Part shown: positions 60,538 to 64,000 of the stretch, piece by piece
How the letters are laid out: the number at the start of each line of letters is the position of its first letter
How positions within the stretch are numbered: the stretch's first letter is position 1
Assembly: GCA_015057705.1 (NCBI GenBank)
Contig: SVDU01000023.1
Location: forward strand, 1-64,000
Origin: Paenibacillaceae bacterium
GTDB lineage: Bacteria; Bacillota; Clostridia; Lachnospirales; Lachnospiraceae
Direction: 5' to 3'
DNA: 64,000 nucleotides
Position numbers and translations under genes: made by a program
The notes under the pieces: generated by a model
The model's database searches: none
Seen by the model: the letters and a program-made list of their open reading frames with translations, nothing else
Told to the model about the DNA's origin: nothing

Positions 60538-61422
60538 TTATTCATTTCCCGTTGCAATGGCATCTAAGAACTTATATCGGTTTGCAGAACCAAGAATCTT
60601 CATATAATTTATTACAAATTCTTTTATTCCTTTTTCCGCTTCCATACACATATGCATATAGTCCATATCAGGCTCCCGTTCAAGAGCCGCCATCATAGCC
60701 TTTTTGCCTGTGGAAAATGCGTCAGTAGCTACGTTTACTTTATTAATGCCGCATTCAATGGCCTTTTTCAAATTTTCTTCTCCTGAACCGGACCCTCCGT
60801 GAAGTACAAGGGGTACATCAACGGTTTCATTTAATAATTTTAACCGGTCAAAGTCAAGTTTTGGAATCTTACCTTTGGGGTAGTCCCCATGGGCGGTACC
60901 CACCGCTACGGCCAGTGCGTCAACACCAGTTCTATTTACAAAATCCAGTGCCTGATGGGGATTCGTATAAAGGTCCAGGTTGGTATCATCAGAATCCACC
61001 GCCATGCCAACATGTCCCAATTCTCCCTCTACGGAACATCCCACTGCATGTGCCATTGCTACCACCACTGCAGTTCTTTCAATATTATCTTCATAAGACA
61101 AGGAGGAACCATCAAACATGATATTTGTAAATCCCCGGTTAATACAGTCTGCAATAATCTGATAATCCGTCGCATGATCAAGATTTAATGCAATCGGAAC
61201 CGATACCCTCTCTGCAAGTTCCCTGATCATGGGAAGCATTTCCTCCGCATGTGCATGATTTTTCATCTGTCCGCATCCAAACTGGATAATCATGGGGGAA
61301 TAGGCTTCCTGGGCTGCTGTTATCGCGCCTCTTACCATCTCCATATTGATACTGTTCATGGCCATTACCGCATAATGATGTTTATGGGCGTGATCCAGAA
61401 TTGTTTTCATTGAAGTTAACAT
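60538..61422 (-). CDS. Class II ketose-bisphosphate aldolase 2
   Basis: 294 residues: metal site LNLDHATDYQ, VEGELGHVG, HGDYPKGKIPKLDFDRL, phosphate-site VLHGGSGSGEE and KVNVATDAFS. FbaA/GatY/KbaY family, about as distant from the aldolase at 22414 as from other members. It lies between the EIIC and the regulator genes. No kinase is in this unit, so the PTS may deliver a product that is phosphorylated elsewhere or directly cleavable. Confidence 0.92.
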   Translation of the reverse strand: MLTSMKTILDHAHKHHYAVMAMNSINMEMVRGAITAAQEAYSPMIIQFGCGQMKNHAHAEEMLPMIRELAERVSVPIALNLDHATDYQIIADCINRGFTNIMFDGSSLSYEDNIERTAVVVAMAHAVGCSVEGELGHVGMAVDSDDTNLDLYTNPHQALDFVNRTGVDALAVAVGTAHGDYPKGKIPKLDFDRLKLLNETVDVPLVLHGGSGSGEENLKKAIECGINKVNVATDAFSTGKKAMMAALEREPDMDYMHMCMEAEKGIKEFVINYMKILGSANRYKFLDAIATGNE

Positions 61423-61452
61423 AATACTTATTCCTCCATTTTACTTTTACGT

Positions 61453-62559
61453 CTATTGTATTTCGATATTAAAATCAAAATCTTCATCTTCTTTTATACT
61501 CGTATCCTGTTCATCCAAAGGTTTCTTGATAAATGCGTAAATTACACCGGTAAGTACAGAACCTATAATAAGAGCTATAATAAATACAATTGGATTCTTC
61601 ATCATGGGAACAACAAAGATTCCGCCTGCTGCTGCAGGGCTTTCACAACCAAATCCTACGGCAATTGCTCCTGCAACAGCGGAGCCAATTACAGATGCCG
61701 GTATAAAACGCAGAGGGTCTGATGCTGCAAATGGCAAAACACCTTCTGTAATAAAACATAATCCCATTGGAAATGCCGCTTTTCCTGCCTCCCGCTGGTC
61801 TGCACTAAACTTTTTCTTTGCAATGAGCGTAGAGATAAATGCCCCAATTGGCGGTGTCATACCACCAATAATTTTTGCTGCTGCCGGTCCCATAATCTTG
61901 TCTGCCAACAATGCATTTGCTGCCATAGAAGCTGTTTTATTCACAGGACCGCCCAGGTCGAATCCCATACAGAATCCAATAACACCACCAATTATGCCCT
62001 TTGCTCCACCATTTAATGTGATAATCCATGCCTGAAATTTTGTCATTAGGAACGACATTGGTATTGAAAATACACAAAGGAATATCATACCGCACACCAG
62101 GGTCGAAATAAGAGGAATCAGCATTACTGGCATAAGGCCCTGACTCCATTTCGGAACTCTCCACTTTTTCATCCAGTTAATAAAGGAACCAATAATGAAG
62201 GACATCAGTAATCCGCCCAGAAAGCCTGCCTTAGACTGTGATGAACAATAACCGATAACCAGACCAGGCATAATTCCGGGACGTCCGGAGATCGAATACG
62301 CAACACCTGCTGTCATAACTGCAACAGCAAAATCCATTGCAAATGTACCGATCTTATTTACCCCCCACCAGAATCCCAGCCATGTAAACGGGTTTAAATT
62401 ACTAAAAGGGGTTGCCCCAGCCTCTACCGCATTTCCAATATCGTATCCTCCCAAAGCCTTGGCCAGTGCGCACAACAAACCGCCTGCAACAACAAATGGT
62501 ATCATGTAGGATATACCCGTCATAACATGACGCTGAATGTTATTCTTTTTACTATTCAT
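61453..62559 (-). CDS. PTS EIIC, fructose family
   Basis: 368 residues from the ATG after GGAGAGGG. Membrane channel with GRPGIMPGLVIGYCSSQSKAGFLGG, FDLGGPVNKTASMAANALL and FITEGVLPFAASDPLRFIPA. Split form: EIIA and EIIB are separate genes here, unlike the fused enzyme at 23276. The tail after the last helix is acidic. Confidence 0.93.
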   Translation of the reverse strand: MNSKKNNIQRHVMTGISYMIPFVVAGGLLCALAKALGGYDIGNAVEAGATPFSNLNPFTWLGFWWGVNKIGTFAMDFAVAVMTAGVAYSISGRPGIMPGLVIGYCSSQSKAGFLGGLLMSFIIGSFINWMKKWRVPKWSQGLMPVMLIPLISTLVCGMIFLCVFSIPMSFLMTKFQAWIITLNGGAKGIIGGVIGFCMGFDLGGPVNKTASMAANALLADKIMGPAAAKIIGGMTPPIGAFISTLIAKKKFSADQREAGKAAFPMGLCFITEGVLPFAASDPLRFIPASVIGSAVAGAIAVGFGCESPAAAGGIFVVPMMKNPIVFIIALIIGSVLTGVIYAFIKKPLDEQDTSIKEDEDFDFNIEIQ

Positions 62560-62580
62560 TTTTACCCTCTCCTTTTGCAC

Positions 62581-62889
62581 TTATTTCTCTAATTTTTCGT
62601 GTGTTTTCTTTATTACACCTTTCGCAGATTTCATAACAAGACTGATGGGAATCTCAATCACCGGTTTCCCCTTAAAACGTTCTTTGGTAATCCCAATATC
62701 TGCAGCAATGATAACCACATCTGCTTCGGCGATGTCCTCAGGTGTAAGTGCATTCTCAATTCCGATAGATCCCTGCGTTTCTATCTTAATTTCATCCCCC
62801 ATTTCCCTGGCTGCTCCCTCCAGCTTCTCTTTTGCAATGTAAGTATGAGCAATTCCTGCAATACATGCTGTTATTCCTACTATCTTCAC
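62581..62889 (-). CDS. PTS EIIB, fructose family
   Basis: 102 residues with phospho-Cys9 in GITACIAGIAHTYIAKEKL and the DIGITKERFKGKPVIEIPI end typical of fructose EIIB. It starts at a GTG after GGAGG. First gene of the second PTS unit; order EIIB, EIIC, aldolase, regulator, EIIA, cupin. The upstream 62890-63020 contains no obvious consensus promoter. Confidence 0.93.
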   Translation of the reverse strand: MKIVGITACIAGIAHTYIAKEKLEGAAREMGDEIKIETQGSIGIENALTPEDIAEADVVIIAADIGITKERFKGKPVIEIPISLVMKSAKGVIKKTHEKLEK

Positions 62890-63029
62890 TTTCCTGCCTC
62901 CTGTTCTCTTGTTTGTAATGATAATATCATCCTTTATTTAACCGGTGTAAAAGAACTTATGCCCTTAATTGTGGTAACTTTTTAGTAAAGCCTTAACCGG
63001 ATTAACGCCTGTCATACTTTTTTCCCAAT

Positions 63030-63062
63030 AAAAAAGGACCACCCTTCAGGACGATCCTTTTA
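63030..63062 (-). terminator. Terminator of the transglutaminase-domain gene
   Basis: GGATCGTCCT/GGGTGGTCC-type stem on the minus strand followed by TTTTTTATTG, 16 bases past the stop. Confidence 0.7.
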
Positions 63063-63077
63063 TTTACAAACAGGTAT

Positions 63078-64000
63078 TTACTTACTTAAGCACAGAAGCT
63101 TCTCCATCAGTGCCACACTCCCCACATTGTAGCCGCTGCATGCATAAACTGCATTTAACCCCGGGTTCGTAACAATTAAAAGCGGAAGCTTTTCAGGGTC
63201 CACATACATTTTACGAGCCAACGGTTCTACCCCCTCATCAAAGTTAAAGTAACCCACCTTGATTCCCGGAATTGCCTTAAGAACCTTTTGCATGGTTAAA
63301 TTTTTTAAAGAAGCTTCGCCTTGCAGCAGAAAAATAATCTGGGCACCCAAAGCATTTAAGGAATCCTTTTGCTCCAGCATTTCATTGAGAACGTGCTCGG
63401 TGGGTTCCTGTCCCTCAGATAAAACAGCCAGTATATTGGCCTTCTCAGCCATAAGCTCCGATGCAAAAACCGTATGTTCGCTCATATTATCTTTCATGTT
63501 CACTTCAAAATCATTTATTACATAGTCAACCAGCATATCCTCCATACTTCCAGTACGCAGGCGCATGGTGACCGTCTTTACTTCATCAGTTTTCAGCTCA
63601 AATAAATATTCACTGGCATTTTGGTTTCCACTTGGAAGACGGACGGAAGTAATAAGGCGGTATTTTCCAGGTGATAAATCCAGACTTAATAAGCCTTCTT
63701 GAAACTTTAACCCAGTATAATCCAAAGTTACAAACTGCCCATCTTTTTTCATACCAATGGTCCACGTCTGATAATAAACCGGTACAATGTCCAGATCTGA
63801 GCGCAATAACAGTTTTCCATTTTCTCCAGTCTGGGGCTTTGCTCCTTCTTCCTCTCCGGTTACAGATACAAAACCATCGTTTTCATAAATCTCAGCTTCC
63901 AGATTCACAGGGTTAATCCTTGCGGGAATGCCCAAAGTACGGCAGATTGCTACAAATAATATTTTCTGGCTAAGGGGATTACCCTGTAAAAGCTTAAGGC
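63078..64000 (-). CDS. Transglutaminase-domain protein, C-terminal part (runs off window)
   Basis: The frame is open to the window edge, so at least 306 residues; the N-terminus is missing. Near the edge QGNPLSQKILFVAICRTLGIPARINPVN matches the core of transglutaminase-like domains (the GIPAR motif after the catalytic-region helix). A beta-rich middle and a C-terminal part (LGAQIIFLLQGEASLKNL...YNVGSVALMEKLL) resembling a thioredoxin-like fold follow. An annotation beginning at 63935 would be artificial. Function unknown. Confidence 0.75.
   Translation of the reverse strand, partial: LKLLQGNPLSQKILFVAICRTLGIPARINPVNLEAEIYENDGFVSVTGEEEGAKPQTGENGKLLLRSDLDIVPVYYQTWTIGMKKDGQFVTLDYTGLKFQEGLLSLDLSPGKYRLITSVRLPSGNQNASEYLFELKTDEVKTVTMRLRTGSMEDMLVDYVINDFEVNMKDNMSEHTVFASELMAEKANILAVLSEGQEPTEHVLNEMLEQKDSLNALGAQIIFLLQGEASLKNLTMQKVLKAIPGIKVGYFNFDEGVEPLARKMYVDPEKLPLLIVTNPGLNAVYACSGYNVGSVALMEKLLCLSK

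Noticed and set aside
1-64000. CRISPR array, tRNA or rRNA genes, intact insertion sequence, prophage
   Set aside because: No regular spacer-repeat pattern, cloverleaf, rRNA core segment, transposase or phage structural gene was seen on either strand; this was by eye only.

Overview
The window is typical of an anaerobic, spore-forming, low-GC Gram-positive bacterium, most likely a Lachnospiraceae-type Clostridium (Lacrimispora/Clostridium sensu lato). The reasons are dipicolinate synthase genes (spore core), many PTS and ABC sugar or amino-acid uptake systems, purine-rich ribosome-binding sites with frequent TTG and GTG starts, and Firmicutes-type regulators. The genus is inference. No rRNA, tRNA, CRISPR array or intact insertion sequence was seen.

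Layout. 0-9.7 kb: the rpsF-ssb-rpsR operon, a housekeeping run (DUF951, aldo/keto reductase, sirtuin, GNAT, DUF2156), an AraC regulator divergent from a degenerate HPr-like protein, a broken chemotaxis receptor, and dapA. 9.8-11.2 kb: dpaAB, divergent from dapA, which supplies the shared precursor for dipicolinic acid. 11.3-21.7 kb: an AT-rich island holding a complete class II lanthipeptide locus in two convergent units. One unit is a two-component system, a LanFEG-type self-protection ABC transporter and a small membrane protein (plus strand). The other is precursor lanA, synthetase lanM and peptidase-exporter lanT (minus strand). 22-27 kb: a fructose-type PTS, 1-phosphofructokinase and class II aldolase unit with an RpiR regulator and a tiny HTH gene.

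27.3-35.4 kb: a Liv-type ABC transporter co-transcribed with a LarA-like protein and a zinc dehydrogenase, with a GntR/FCD regulator. 35.8-38.1 kb: a second tiny HTH gene, an XRE regulator and an APC permease. 38.2-46.9 kb: a second Liv-type transporter headed by two PEP-mutase/isocitrate-lyase-family genes, a divergent cupin, and a LacI regulator with no ordinary start codon. 47-55 kb: a TetR regulator, a membrane-anchored methyltransferase, an ArsR-type regulator, a sugar ABC transporter and a GH2 glycosidase. 55.1-55.6 kb: gene relics. 55.6-57.6 kb: the potassium transporter Kup. 57.7-62.9 kb: a second fructose-family PTS with split EIIA, EIIB and EIIC, a class II aldolase and a PRD-type activator. 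The window ends inside a transglutaminase-domain gene.

The most interesting system is the lanthipeptide locus. Its precursor carries the CTxTxEC lipid II-binding signature of the mersacidin/plantaricin C/lacticin 481 groups in an unfamiliar core with exactly four Ser/Thr and four Cys. Two different direct-repeat operators, with 11-bp and 21-bp periods, lie in front of its two units. A second theme is a family of GTTGCA-nnn(n)-TGCAAC operators shared by small HTH/XRE genes, one of which is a relic.
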